Of a stretch of DNA of 64,000 nt, positions 12,424-25,577 are shown piece by piece (position 1 is the stretch's first letter; each line of letters starts with the position of its first letter). Made by a program: the position numbers and the translations under genes. The stretch spans positions 723,870 to 787,869 of the forward strand of contig LSYV01000022.1 of assembly GCA_001584585.1 (NCBI GenBank), in the 5' to 3' direction. Source of the DNA: Gonium pectorale. Lineage: Eukaryota; Chlorophyta; Chlorophyceae; Chlamydomonadales; Volvocaceae. The notes beneath the pieces were generated by a model that ran no database searches, was not told where the DNA came from, and worked only from the letters and a program-made list of their open reading frames with translations.

Positions 12424-13895
12424 GGGGACGTGCTGGGCGTCTGTCGCGGGCTGATGCGCAGGTTCGTGGCGCATCGGCCGCGCAGCTGGCAGAGGGCCGC
12501 AAGCTATGTCTGCCTGTAGGCGGAGCATGGCGTGACGGTACGCCCCATCACGTCCGGACCGTCATTATCAGCAGCTTAAACGTGACCATGGCTTGCGTCG
12601 CGTAGCGTTCAAGGTTCCTGGCGTTCGGGTCTGCGGTGTGGTTACGTTGCTGACATCTGGCAGTGCTTGTACCCAGTGACTTTTCGAGCAGACAAGGATT
12701 GCATAATTGTTCGGGTGGGTGATGGTGGTGGCGGCTTACAGGGTTTGTGCGGCCTATACTGAAACGGTCTATATTATTCATGGTCGACCCCCAACGTAGC
12801 GGCATATCCGCATGTGCGTATGATGCTACTTTATCTACCTTTTAAGTGCCACGAGGCGTCTTCGGGACCGGCGAGTAGACGTGTCAAGTAACTGTGGATA
12901 GAAAATTTTGGTCGCGGGCCCCGTCCTCTCCGATGTGCATGTTCCTTTCTTTAACAAGGCCACAGGCATTAAGGACTCAATGATGTACGTTACTCCCAGT
13001 ACAGGCCCTAGCCGTATTCTTCCCAGTTGGTACCTAATGGGGCACTTAAGGGCCCTAGGTTCCCGTGTTAGGCGAAGTTTATATTCTTTTGGGTCGGGGC
13101 GCAAACCAGCAGCCAGCAACTGGACACGAGCCGATCTTTTCCCCAAGTCAGTACGAGCTGCACTTGGTCATGATTATGGCTCGGAGCCATTGTCTATATG
13201 GCTCAGATCATAGCTTGGGTACTGGCTACGGCAACCGCGTAAGGCCAGTCCCTACAAATGAGAATCTACCCCAAACATAGTTGCCCAAAATGACATAGCA
13301 GACAAGTGTCACGAGAATGAGCGAGCCATACATTATACAACGGCCGACCGTTGATGTTCGCACCCTGCTTTCACACCAGACTTTTTCATAGCGCAAGCAA
13401 CATGCAACTTCTCTGGTTATAAGAGTGCATCCCATTCATATCTTGTTCTAAAGTAACGCTGAGAACAGAGAGCCGAACGGTGTTATTTGGGCCAACATAG
13501 TAGTACTTTCTAGGAACCAGTATACACAGAATGGGGTCGAACCGCCCGTAGCCCTTGCCCCTTCTTGTCAGGCTGCCGGCGTGGATGGGCGCCCCGCAGA
13601 CACTGCGTTGGCTGCGCTGCTGCTTTCGGGGGGAGGCTTTAGATGCCACCGAACTTGCACAATGCAGCAGCTTAAGCGAGCCAGCAGTCGGGAAGACTCT
13701 CAGCGAAGCCCCTCGACATCTCTGCCCTATCGCTGTGTGCACGTGCACAGCTGATGTGCGATTGAATATCAAGGTACCTACCAGACAGTTCCATGAGCCG
13801 TCGACAAACATTGACAGACAGACTGGTGTAACTAGTATGGTTTTGTGCCTTCTTGATAGGATGCCGTCAGCGCTGCATGTGATGGTCTTGCTAGT
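12424..13895. other. Intergenic region with an AT-richer island
   Basis: This holds the 3'UTR of the DUF2358 gene and the promoter/5'UTR of the downstream kinase. No exon chain is apparent. From about 12,850 to 13,560 the sequence is visibly poorer in GC than its flanks and lacks volvocine-style codon bias, which would suit old mobile DNA, but I cannot identify an element. A TGTAA at 13827-13831 lies only 65 bp before the kinase ATG. Confidence 0.35.
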
Positions 13896-16800
13896 ATGGA
13901 AAGTCAGTCATCGTGGGTGCAGCGGGTACCGGCGAGCCTGGACGCCATCGAGGAAGCGCTGCACGCCCGGTGCAGGTGAGCAGCACGTTACCGTGTTCCC
14001 CACCAGCGGCTTGAAGCCATAACACCTTGGATGCCAATGCAGACTGATCATCTTCAACGGAAGCGGGTCGGGCGCCTGGCTTCTTGGCGGCAGGATCGGC
14101 AGCACCAACGGAACCAATCTTGCCCCCTTGTTTAGGACGCTCACTACAAAGGTGCGTATGTGGAAACAGGTGCTCCTTATGTATCTCCACACGACCATCC
14201 ACACGGCCCCGCCCCCCACCCCATTCCCAAATCGCCCCGTCCCCAGCTCCCCGGCAGCTTCGCAGTCGTCCAAACGGGCTGGAAAGGCGCGGGCAGCGGC
14301 CAGATTGTGCCGACCGCATTCTTCACACGAGAGGTCCCGGTCAGCCTGGCGAATCATGATATGCTAGTCCTGCCCATACACCACCGTGGAGGCCAGCTCG
14401 TTGCCGCACTTCTCCTGAGCTGGCCCAACGGAATCCCGGCCTCGCGCGCCACCGGCCCCTCGCCCGGCGCCGTCGCACTCATTATGCAGCCGTCAGAAGC
14501 GGCGGCCTCGCCGGCGCCGCCACCAGAAGAAGCGTCCCAGCTGTCAAAGTCCCAGCTGTCAAAGCTGGTACCCCTAACGCAGGACCAGCACCTGGCCGGG
14601 CAGCAGCAGCCGCAGAAACGGGGCAAGGCGAGAGCCCTCGAAGAGGTATACAGCATCACCCTTGATGCCGCCGACTTGGCGGACCTGGAGCGCCTGGCGC
14701 AATTCTTTGGCTACGGGCTGTTCGCTGATCCTCACCACGCGCGGTTCTTCGTGCAGGTAAATTACGCGCTCCGTTGCACCCCGTCGAGAGGCGCGCTGCG
14801 CTGTAAAAAGAAGGCTCCAGCTGCAGCCTCGGCGCCGCCCACTGCCTGCCTACCGTGCCCGCCGCTTCCCGTGTCACCTGCCTCCCCTTCAGCCGCTGCG
14901 CCATGGCCGCCGCAGGTCGCCTCGCACCTGTCGCAAATCGCGTCCAGCCACAACTTGCACGACCTGGTGTGCAGCACCCTGGAGGCCATACCGGATCTGC
15001 TCTGCATGAAGCTGGGGCTCCAGGCCCATCCCCTGCTGGCGGCGACCACCGAACTGCCGTCTGCCGCTGTGGGCGGCGCCTCAAGCCCCGCAGTCCTCTT
15101 CAGCTGGCGCCGGCAGCAAGAGGGCTACACGCCACCTGCGAGTGCGCCGTCATGGCCGGCACACGCCGATGCGTGTGGCTCTCCGCTCGTGTCGCCTCCC
15201 GGCACGAGGCTGCCTCCAGCCCTGGCGACGGGCGGCGGGCCGCACTCTTCCTCCTCGCCATTCGCCTTCTACTCGGGCCGCGCGCTCGGCCAAACAACCA
15301 ATCCCGGTGGCGACTCGGCCCCCGGCATGTCGAGGTTTAACCGTAACAACAGCGTCGCGAGCTTACGACTGCAGGGAGGCGGCAGCAGCTGGGAGATGGA
15401 CGGCAGTAGCGGCGGCCTTGGGGCCAGGACGCTCAACGGCCCCGCTGGTGGTCGCATCAGCGAGACGACCCGGGTTCGGGCGGTCCGCTCAGGGCTGGCC
15501 CGTACCCTGCTTCTGGAGGCACTGAAGTGGGTACCGGCTGAGGGGGAGTGTCCTGTCGCTATCCGCCCCTGCTGGTCTCCGTGGTGTCTTGGGAAGGAAC
15601 GCAGTCTCGGCAAACGGCGAACGAGCACATCCGCATGCGCCCAGAGAGGGCGTCGCAGCGCCGTGCATCTTGCTCTGGTTTTGGCTCGGCACGATGAGGC
15701 CGGACCGCCCACTTCGCCGCCCTGCCTTGTGTTTGCTCCTTCGTGCTCGCGCAGGATGTCGACTTCACGTTCCCTGGGCCCTGATGAGCTATCTCGCACG
15801 CTGAGCACTTCCGGCCCGATGAGCCCCGGCAAGGTGTGACCACGTGATGCACGACAGCGCCGTGCGAAAGGATTATGCGGCCCCTCCAACCGCATCAACT
15901 CCTCCCTGGTGGCCTTGTCCTATGCATAGAGCGTTGAGCATAATCATTAGTTTCACCCCCCGCATCTAATCTTCCTGACGCGTGTTGCAACCAGCCCGCA
16001 ACGCTTCTGTTCCCAGGCCCTGCACGTTGATCCTAGCCGTGAACCCCTGTGCCGTGTCTTCCTATTCCGCCCGTCGCCGCTGCGCAGAGGGGCTCATCTG
16101 TGTCACGGCGCTACCTGTGGTCCGGCTCCCGCGGTTCCATCGGCGGCATCGGCTCCGCCCTCGGCGGCCGCGACGGCGGCTCCTCCGTTGGCGAACGCCA
16201 AGGTGGCCGCGCGCTGCCCCTCTCCCTGATCGTGCCCGACTGCGGGGCACAAGTGCTGGAGGACCACCAGCCGCACCGGGACGTACTGGTGGCAGGTACG
16301 CTCCTGGGCGCGGCCAGCCTCGGCTCGGTCGTGATCTGCGTAGAGGCGGCGCCGCAGGCCGCAGGCGGGGGCACGGCGCCGGGCGGCCCGTGCCTAGCGC
16401 GGTGCTCTGAGGAGGTGGGGCCCGCCTCCGGCGGCGGCGGCCTGCGTGTCGAGCAGCTGAGCCCGGTCATACCCATGGAGCCGGTACCAGCGGCGGCTGC
16501 GAACTTCAGCGCCACTAGCAGCAATGGTGTGGGGGCTGTGCCTGGTGCAGCCGCGTGGGGCGGCGCGCCAGCGCAGTTTGCAGTGTACGTGACCTTCTTG
16601 GAGCTGCTGCCGCCCGGGTGCCTGGACGCCGTGGCGATGGAGCTGTCGCTCATCATGTCGGTAGGTCCGTCTTGGGGGCCCGATTGGCAGCTGGTGACAG
16701 CCACAGGGCCGCGGGTGCCGGGCGCACATGGCGCGCTGGCGCCCGTCATGGGGCAGCATGCTTGGTTGCGTGGGCGCGCGTGCGCGCGCGAGGGAGGGAG

Positions 16801-19800
16801 AGACTGAGCATGGACGCCGGCGGCATCGGCTGCTTCCTTTCCATCGTGCACCAACTTGTGTACGTTTTCGAACGCCGGCAAGGGCTTTAGCTTGGGTGCG
16901 TGTGACCGCTGCTGCGTGGACATGCCACGTGCGCGCCTCGCAGCAATGCCTGCAAGTTGATAGTTCTAGGGCGTTGCCAAGCCCAGTCTCTGCAGCGCTC
17001 ACTCACCTGTCCCATCTCAACCCATCCAGTTCCGACCGCTCCCCACCCACCGCACACCGCCTTGTAACCCACCGATCCGCTGCACACTGCGCAGCTTATC
17101 TTCTCTGCTCTGCGAGACACGTTTGCCGCCGGTGGTGGGGCCAATCGCATGGCCAGCGACTGGCGCTTTCTGTACGAGCAGCTGACGGGGAAGGCACCTG
17201 CCGCCGTCGCCCCCGGCGTCGCTGGCGGTAGCGGCAGCACCGCCGCCACTGCGGCGCCCAGCGGCGCTGACGCTGGTGGCAGCAGCGTCGACCCCAGTCG
17301 CTCCATGTGTAGCCGCAACAGCGAGATGCTCGCGACGTGCTCCGCTGACGGCTCGGCGGCACGCAACGCCCTGGGCAGCTCCTCAGCTCGCGACCTCGGC
17401 GCCACAGCCGGCGGCGGCGCCAGCACCGCCGCCAACACGTTGCTGTCTTCTGGCGCCAAGGGCGGCAGCAGGGGGTGGCCGATGGGCTCACCCAACAGGT
17501 CAGGACTGGGCTTTGCAAAGGAGACCAACTGAACTCTGGGGACAAGCTTGTACGGCTGATTTGAAACGGATGCCGAGGGCGATATCTAGGCTTCAAGCTT
17601 GCCGTGATGTTGGACTGCTGTTTGTAATTTCGTTGCCCCGACAGGTCCCCGTCGGGCCCGCTGGCTATCCTGCAGCGGCGGCTGGCGCGGCAGGGCTCTT
17701 CTGCCGGGGGCGCCTGCACGCCTGGCACGTTGGACGGGGCGCTCGGCACCGATGGAGCATCCCCCTCGGTGGCTCGATCAGGTCGGGCGCAAGGCGTAAC
17801 GGCGCTAGCCAGAAACCTTGCCATCGCTGTCGTTACCATGCCAGTTTGGCCCGTTGTCATGATAACCGACACCAGGCCTAGAGCACGCCCAAAGACATAC
17901 CACACATGATTGTTCCCTACCCTTGTGTTCACTTCACAACGTCCCGTGTGGCCCATACTACCCAGCAGCGAGCACAAGCCTGGCTCCCTTGCGCAAGCCC
18001 ACCGACATCGGCCTCGTGTTCACTTCAGCGCCCTCGGTGGCGCTGGAGGATCTGCCCGTGGCGGCGCCCGGCGGCGACGCCCTGGCGCCCGGCGCCGGCC
18101 TGCCCAGCGATCTGCTCATACGCACCGTGCGCTCGAGGCTGGCATCGGCCATGGCGCTCCAGGAGGGCAGCGAGCAGGCAAAGTGCGTGTTACGTTAAGC
18201 TGCTCACACTCCGGCGTGCGCGTGTCCTGAAGCGCGGCGAGATGAGGCATGGGGGCGGGGCCTGGGGAGTAGGCCTGTCGGCCCGTGTGCCTGCCCTTAT
18301 CCAGCGGATAAGCGCAGGCTGGGGCAGGCACGTTTTGGGGCCGTACCAGGGATCGTTACTTGTCCATGGGGCACGGCTGTGGGCGGGTAGCTGGCATGAC
18401 GCTGCGCTGCCCTGGGTGTCAGGCTGCACCAATACCCGTGCACGTTTATAGTGCGCACCTCAGTTCGACGATGTAATCGCACAGGGTTTCCGCATAATGC
18501 AGGGTGACTGGAAGCCAGGACCTGGCTGGAGTCGAGATGCTGGAAATCCTGGGTAAGCCTCTGCGCATTGTCTTGGACAGCACATGTCCTGTTGCGCTGG
18601 TCCTCACGAGCGTCAGCTGCTAGGGCAGGCGCAAGCACCCTGTGCCGTTCTCACTCGTATCCTGCCTTACTGTCTTGTACGGTTGACGCAGGACGAGGCG
18701 GACAGGGCGTGGTGTTCCGTGGCACCTTCCACGGTCTCGAGGCCGCAATTAAGGTTCTCTCGCAACCCGACAGAGCACAGTCAGGCCGGCAGCAGCGCAA
18801 CGCAGGCCAGGGTGAGCAGGCTGGTGCCAAGGGCGAGGCCGCGGACGGTGCTGGCGGCAAGGGTGGGGAAGGCGGCGCAGGCGGAGAGGTCAACGGCGAG
18901 GAGCAGCTGTCGAATCAGGTGGGGCAGGGTGTCCGGCGGGCGTAGGGTAGGCTAGGGGGCGGAAATGATGCCATAAGTGGACAAGGGGGCGGCACCGGGC
19001 CCGCACCAGATCCATCTTGAATGTGAAAGCGGAGTATGGAAGTCCAGTAGCACCGTTTTGTAGGGCTAGGATCTGCTCGCTTTGCCAAGCATCCCCCTCC
19101 ACCGGCCGCCGACGGGACAAACGCTGCTGGCGCCTAGCTCAGTGTTTTCCATACACACACATTTTCCTAGTCTGTTTGCAGCCTGTCCACAAGCACGCAC
19201 ATTCGCATGACGTAACGCACACATTTTCGCGCTTACGCTCGTCGTATGCGTTTTCCTTTTCAACACCTCGCTGATGCGACGCAGGCGAAGCGCTGTGCTA
19301 TGGAGGTGGCGGTTGCCAGCACGCTGTCGCACCCGAACATCGTACAGGTGCGCACGTGCAGGGCGGTCGGTCCTTTCGACTGCCCGTTCGTCATCGGAAA
19401 ATGCATGGTGGCCTCCTACCCGGGCCGCCTACGCAGCGGCTGCGGTACGCCATACCTCTTGCCCGGGCCTGTAGGCCCTGCAACACCGAATGAAGCCGGC
19501 GGGAGTCGTGCGGGGTGCCCACTTGCGCGTTCCATCCTCCGGTCCGCCGCCGTGCCGCAGGTGTACGCCTCGTTCAGCGGTGTGGTGGTGGTGCGCTGCC
19601 ACTTCCGTGACGCCCACGTCCCGCTGCTGCGGCTATGCACGCCAGAGGACCCCGTCCTCTGCGGAAAGGACCCAGGTGAGGAGCCTTTCGTACGGGCACT
19701 CTTGGTGAGGAAGCCAGGGTGGCGAGCGCCCCTGGACGGCACGTACAAGGCTGGGCTGCTCGGACCGGAACGTAACAACACGATGGTACTTTACGGTACC

Positions 19801-22711
19801 CAGGGCGTTCGGGGCTGCCTTCTCCGGGCAGAGCACTCGGGAGCGACTGTGCCGCTGCTCCTCGAGAGCCTAACCCGGCGCATTGCCGCTTCTAGCGTGG
19901 TATGCTTACCGCTCCGCACACTTTCATACCGTGCCCTTTCACGCACATTGCCCGTACAGGCCCGCTGAACCAGGTCCTCTGCCTCGAGGTACGGTGCGGG
20001 CGTCGGCCAACTGCATGCCGTCGCAGTCCGGATCTAGGAGCTATATGTGGCGAGGTTCGGGTCCTACTAATTCTGGGATTTAGCACACCTGCTGGAAGCA
20101 TTTTATGTTAGTATGTCATGGTGCAGTAACCAACGCGCATGGCCTCCCTGTTGCACTTGCCGGCCTGGTCCTGAGGACTTTGGTTCGTCCTGTCCCGAAG
20201 ACCACCGTTCCGCCCTGTCCCGCAGTACTGTGACGCCGGCACGCTGCTGTCGGCGGCTCACTCGGGCGCATTCCGGCTGCGTTGCGCGACCGGGCCCGAC
20301 AACGGAGCCATCTGGCCCTCGCTGGTGCCCCTGTACACCAGCCTGCTGGAGGTGAGGGCGTGGCGCGGCGCGTACCACTCGCGTGCGCTCGCTTGGCTGG
20401 CCGGTCCCCTCGCCCCGTCTGGCTACTCCAGCCCGACCTCTTTCGCCCTGCCTGTGTGCCGTCGGTACCTGTAAACGTGCAGAGCCCCTGGAGCCTGGTC
20501 GGCGCGGACCACTGCCGGTGGCCAACATCAATGAACACCCTCTGTGCCCTGCGCGCCCACGCCGGCAGGTGGCCATGGCGCTTCGCCACCTGCACGCGCG
20601 CAGCCTGGTCCATTGCGACATCAAACCCGCCAACGTGCTGCTCAAGAGCTCAACCCGTGACCCGCGGGGCTGGAGCTGCAAGCTGAGGTCAGGAACGAAA
20701 GCAATGGGAAGCGTTTACCGTGTGGTGCTAGCTGCGTTACCCGTGACCTGCGCAACTCGTACGCTTTGCCTCATGCTGAGGATGTGCGCACAAGGCGCGC
20801 GGGGCGCCACACAGCCGTAGAAATAGTCTTGCACGCCACACTTGTTCTGTCGCAGCCGTGCGGTGTGCGGGCGGGCCCCGCCGCCACGGAATCCTCTGAA
20901 CACAGTGCATCATCCGACATTGCCCTTTGCGCAGCGACTTCGGTTGCGTCCGCCTGATGAACGAACCTGGCCCGGACGGGAAGATGGGCTTCCGGGCGGC
21001 TACACCCATTGGCACGATTGCGTACATGGCTCCGGGTGCGGCGGAGGGTGCGGGACTTGGAACTGCATGGTTGAGGGCTGCAGGGGCTTCCCCGCGACCT
21101 GGGAGCATACCCTGCAGGACTATTCACAATATAATGAAGTGCAGCATATAAGTGGGTGTACTTTCCGTGTCCACGCGATCTGCACAGCGAGTATGACACT
21201 CAAGGCGTGTGGTGTGCTCTGCCAAGTGATGCCACTATGGAGGGCCTGCTGTTTCCGCGTTTGCGTCAGCCTGGTCGTACGGATTAGCGTACCAGTGCCC
21301 GCCCTGCCTGGCCGTGCTGCCTTCTAGACGGTTTTTCTAGGTTGGCTGACTTCCGTGAACGCTGCCTGCTTCCTGCTTGCGGGGCTGCTGCCTCCATACG
21401 CCTGTGCTTGGTACCCAGCCCCCGGTTTCACACGTGTCACTGCCCTCGCCACCCGCATTATCCTCCACTCCTGATGAACAGAGTGCTTCGTTAAAAACAT
21501 GCTCCTGGGACCTGAGGTCGATACCTATGGTAAGCATACTCGCAACACTACACGGCCATTGCCACTCTTGTGTATGGATTCCCCCGTGAGGGAACGCGGA
21601 CTATGGGCATACCGTGTAGCCGCTAGCCTCACTCGTTGGTATGCATAGCCGGCTTACACCACTCCTTTCCCGGTGCCCCACCCGTGCATGTTAGCCTTCG
21701 GCATCCTGATGTGGGAAATCTTGATGTGCCGGACACCATACGCCCATATTAATGTCAAGGTAGGCGCGCATAGGAATGTGCATGGAAGAGGGCCGGGTGT
21801 CTCCAGAAATTGCAGGGAGAGGGCTGAGAGCGGCTTACGTCGAAGTGCGCCGATTCGGTCCGCTTGTTCTTTACTGATGCACGTCAGGGGCTCAAGGGAC
21901 ATTTGCACAGAGCACACAGGTAGCGCCCGCGTGTAGATGCCCAAGGAGCCGGATCGATCAGCGGACGCCCAGGACGCCATAGCGACCCACGGGTCATCCC
22001 CTACCGCGTGAGCCCCGCAGGACGTGCCGAAGCAGGTCGTTCACTCTGGGCTGCGGCCAACGTTCCACGCTTTGGCGCCGGCGCCCTACTGGTGAGGGCG
22101 CTCATTCCTTTTGTGCGGCTGCCGTACGCTGTCGGATATAGCCAACACACTGCTATTGCTTTAGACCTATATATGCTATTGCTATCTGCACTCCGTCACG
22201 CATTTGTAACACTGCTCTTGCGGACTACACATCCGGTGTACTCACGACTCTGGCTTGCGTCTTGGCGGCCGGCAAAGCATAGGTATCCTCTGGGGCTCCA
22301 AATCTGATCCTTCCCGCTGCTTCGGAGCACAACTACCATGTCATGTTTGAAATGCGTTGTGTTGTTGCCTCTCCACTCATGCTAAATGTGTGTGTATGTA
22401 TGTTCACGTTGCTGAACGTACCCTCCAACAGCGCCCTGGCGGCTCGCTGCTGGACCGCCACCCCCCGCCGGCGCCCCACCGCCGGTGATCTCGTCCTGGA
22501 GTTGCAAAGCATGCTCGCGGAGGCGCAGGCCGAGGCCCGAGCCTGCCCTCCCGTGCCGCCGCTGGCGAGGCAGGTCGCGGCCGGGCCACAACCTTCGCAG
22601 CTGCTCCAGGCCGCGCAGGCCCCGCAGCTGGCGGCGCGGAAGGGGCTAGGCGCCCTGGCGTCCGACATGTTGAGTCTCAGCAAGAAGGAGAGAGCGCAGG
22701 CGCTGGAATAG
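13896..22711 (+). CDS. TKL-type protein kinase with N-terminal GAF-like regions
   Basis: Predicted 1336 residues. Exons: 13896-13975, 14043-14151, 14247-14756, 14916-15526, 15755-15833, 16088-16660, 17095-17498, 17645-17781, 17969-18182, 18503-18552, 18692-18918, 19285-19347, 19561-19675, 19960-19988, 20226-20351, 20569-20687, 20935-21035, 21482-21529, 21695-21759, 22021-22091, 22432-22711. The kinase domain starts near residue 917: EILGRGGQGVVFRG (Gly loop), AAIKV (ATP lysine), MEVAVASTLSHPNIVQ (helix C Glu), HCDIKPANVLL (catalytic Asp, with Cys replacing Arg of HRD), SDFGCVRL, APEC for APE, RCWTATPRRRPTAGDL. Residues 15-115 (RLIIFNGSGSGAWLLGG) and about 225-320 (LSQIASSHNLHDLVCSTL) look like GAF domains, as in many Chlamydomonas TKL kinases. 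The exon 17645-17781 to 17969 junction is uncertain. Substrate unknown. Confidence 0.85.
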
Positions 22712-23046
22712 GCCCTGAGACCGCCGCTCCGAGAGGCGTGGGTGTGATTGGCATCAACCCAGCGGCCCGCCCTGCCGCGCTCCAAGCACCGTGCCCGCCT
22801 ACTCAACAGCGGTGACGCTCACCAAGCGAGAAGCGTGGAGCCAGGAGGAGGCTGCAGCTTCCACCGCCTGGCGCCGCAACGTCTTTGCGGCTACTACAAA
22901 TGGATGACCCACACTATGCCCGTAGGAGAGGTAGGACGTCTTCGCAGTGATGCCCCGGAAGTCGTTTATCGCCCGTGCTTGGCAATGGCTGTACCGCACG
23001 GAAGTTTGCACGGCTCTCGTACGTCGGACATGCGGCGGCCTTAGTG

Positions 23047-23051
23047 TGTAA
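23047..23051 (+). promoter_or_regulatory. Candidate TGTAA poly(A) signal of the TKL kinase
   Basis: TGTAA is the usual volvocine polyadenylation signal. This one lies 336 bp downstream of the kinase stop codon, a normal 3'UTR length in this group. Cleavage would be expected 10-20 bp further on. Confidence 0.45.
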
Positions 23052-25577
23052 AGGCAGCGCAGTATCAGAGTTAGATGGCGGCCAACCTGCTGGGGTAAGC
23101 ATGGATTACGCGGGCGTTGGGGCGAGGTCTGCTAGCCACCTTGCACTCTTGCTTGGTTTGCCGGTGGGCGCGGGAAGGTGCCTCGTGGCGCATGGTTGTG
23201 GTGGCCGGCAGTTAGCCAGGTAGGTATCCTTGTCGTACGTATCGTTGTATCGCCTAATTCATGGGCGCTGCGATGCTCGCGGGATGCATTGAGTGCTTAC
23301 GTCCCCCTAAAAATTGATGAGGGTGCCGTTGTTGATGCCCGTTTGGCCTAGAACTTGAGGGCTGGCATCCTATTCCTGAAGAGACTGGCTGGTTTACACG
23401 AGAATGCCCCGCCATATGAGAGACCGTTCAATCTATATCTTGGGGGTTAAGTGCATGGGGGTGGCGCATCCTGCGCGCCGGAGGCAAGATCTCCCGCGAG
23501 GTTTTGCGTGGAGTGAAAGAGGTCTGGATCAAGATGGCAGGCCTCCAGATACCTGCCACAATGCGCCGTCAAGTAATTCGCGCGTCTGTCGTGCTGGCTA
23601 ATGCCGGCGGTTGCAGCTGTCCGGTTGCTCCGTTACACGGCTTGGAAGTCCGTACGTGGCCGCCGTAGCAACAATTCTTCCTGGTTTCCGTTTCCACGCC
23701 TGCGTACGCTTTGTACGTTCTGTCCTTATGTCGACGCTGATGATCCGGCTCGTGCCGCGGCGCGTCATGGAGACGAACTTTATTCCTGATAAATTGTCCC
23801 ATGTGTTGTCGACGCTGTGGGTGTCCTTCGCATTACGCGTCCTCAAGCGCCGGCCAACACGGAGACCGAGCTGTGGCTTCCAGCGTATCTTTCTGCTCTT
23901 CAACTGCTGTTCACTCTCAACAGTAGGTCTGTCGGTACGCGTGGCTGTGTGTGCCTTTGCTCAGTGCTGCACAGTCGGTCGGGATAAGCGTGGCCCCTTG
24001 TCGTGGCTGCATCACTCTGTCCCCTTTTGAGTGGGGTAATGATGAGGTTTAGCGTGCATGCATAGATGCGCGGTTAGGTGCGCACGGCAACAGCCAACAC
24101 ATTGTGGACTGTTGACGTGGCAAGCCAGTCTAGCCCGTTGTTGCTGCACGCGAACATGGGCTTGCAAGTCTGCCAGTTGCGACGTCAGTCCGCTGCGTCT
24201 ATCATTCAAGGAGTCGACGCGCCATAGGGTTATGAACTTGAGGACTGACGGGCGCTGTCCCTACTACATGATGCTTTGGGCGCGGCGTTGCCTGGTGCGT
24301 TTCCCTCCATTTGTGCGGTGCGGCTCTCGTCGCCGCTGTTGTGCCCAAGGCATGTTCGCAGGCTGAGTACGGGCTTTTGATGCCCGCAAGGGGGACTCTG
24401 TGACAGGAATAAGTGGGAGCGTGCATGTCTGTTGAAATCGTTTCTTTGTAGGGGATGCTTGCTCTCCCCTGTGGCACTTACCCTCCCCTGAGGATAGAAG
24501 GCTGCTTGCAGTTTATCGCGGGAGGGAGCTAGGCTGTGATAATAACCGAGGAGGCCAGAGGGGCGCTTGAGAGCACATTTGCGTGCCTGGGCGGGCTTGA
24601 GTCCTGTGGATGACATGGGGTCTGCGGCGGATACGCCCTCACAAGTCCCATACATGGGTACGGGCGGTGCCTGGTGCGGGCGAGTCATCCCCACGGCAAG
24701 CGGAGCCACAGCCTCTCTGGCCAACCTGCGATCCATCCGCCGTTAAGGGCAACCGTCCGCTGTGGACGCCCCACAGACATTCGGTGCGTGAAAGGAGACT
24801 GCGCAACTGCGCACGCTGCTCGCACCCGCCTGCAGTGCTCTTGTCAAGGCAATGAACTGGGCTTTTGCGTTACTGATCACTCTGCCGGGTGGCCGGGAGG
24901 TGGGAGCATTGAGTAAGCCTATGTCGGTTCGGGTTTCAACGCATTTCCCTTATGCCTGTTCATTGCGTTCTCCTATTGAATTTGTTGTGTTGCGGAGTGT
25001 ATGGGGATGCGAAAAAGATAATGCAATCAATGTGCAAGAAAGCCTTCGCATCTGCGTCCACTGCGTCGCCTAGGCGGCCACCTGCTGCCCACCACCAGAA
25101 AAAAAAAAAGAGTCCCACGCGCACGACACACCGCGACTAGGACCAGACTGAGCGGCTTACACAACTGGGGCTCCCAGCTGCTGCCGGCAGCAAGGCAAAA
25201 CCGTGATTTGACGCCACGGCACGAGATGAAGCACAGCGGTTTGTGCGATGAGCACCGCCGCTGCGTTAGCCGGAGGCGTGACAGGGACGCCGGAACGGTC
25301 CAGCTGCCGTACGGGCCTTTGCGACATCGCGGCAATCCTTCGTCCTGGGTTTGCAGCCGCGAAGCCGGAGTTTGCCGTCGCAGTACGGTTTCCGCAGGTG
25401 CATAACCGTAAACCGTGCACCGTAGCGCTGGTGCACCACCGTGACCCACGATGGAAGAAGATGTGGTGTTGCCGGACCACGAGTGACCAGATCTCGAGGG
25501 TCTCGCGACGGGGGACCCTCGCTCCTCAAAGACCGCCTTCCTGTTGCGAGGGTTACAGGTTACAGGTTACAAGTCCG

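Noticed and set aside
13500..13560. GGTTCGACCCC on the minus strand considered as a tRNA T-arm
   Set aside because: The bases on either side do not form the 5-bp T-stem, and no acceptor or anticodon stem could be folded around it.
16017..16087. Extension of the kinase exon from the CAG acceptor at 16014-16016
   Set aside because: In the frame of the downstream exon this extension contains a TGA. The acceptor at 16085-16087 joins in phase 0 without a stop.
16111..16923. Long minus-strand open frame over the kinase gene
   Set aside because: GC-rich third-position bias of the plus-strand exon 16088-16660 creates it. The plus strand keeps phase into flanking exons.
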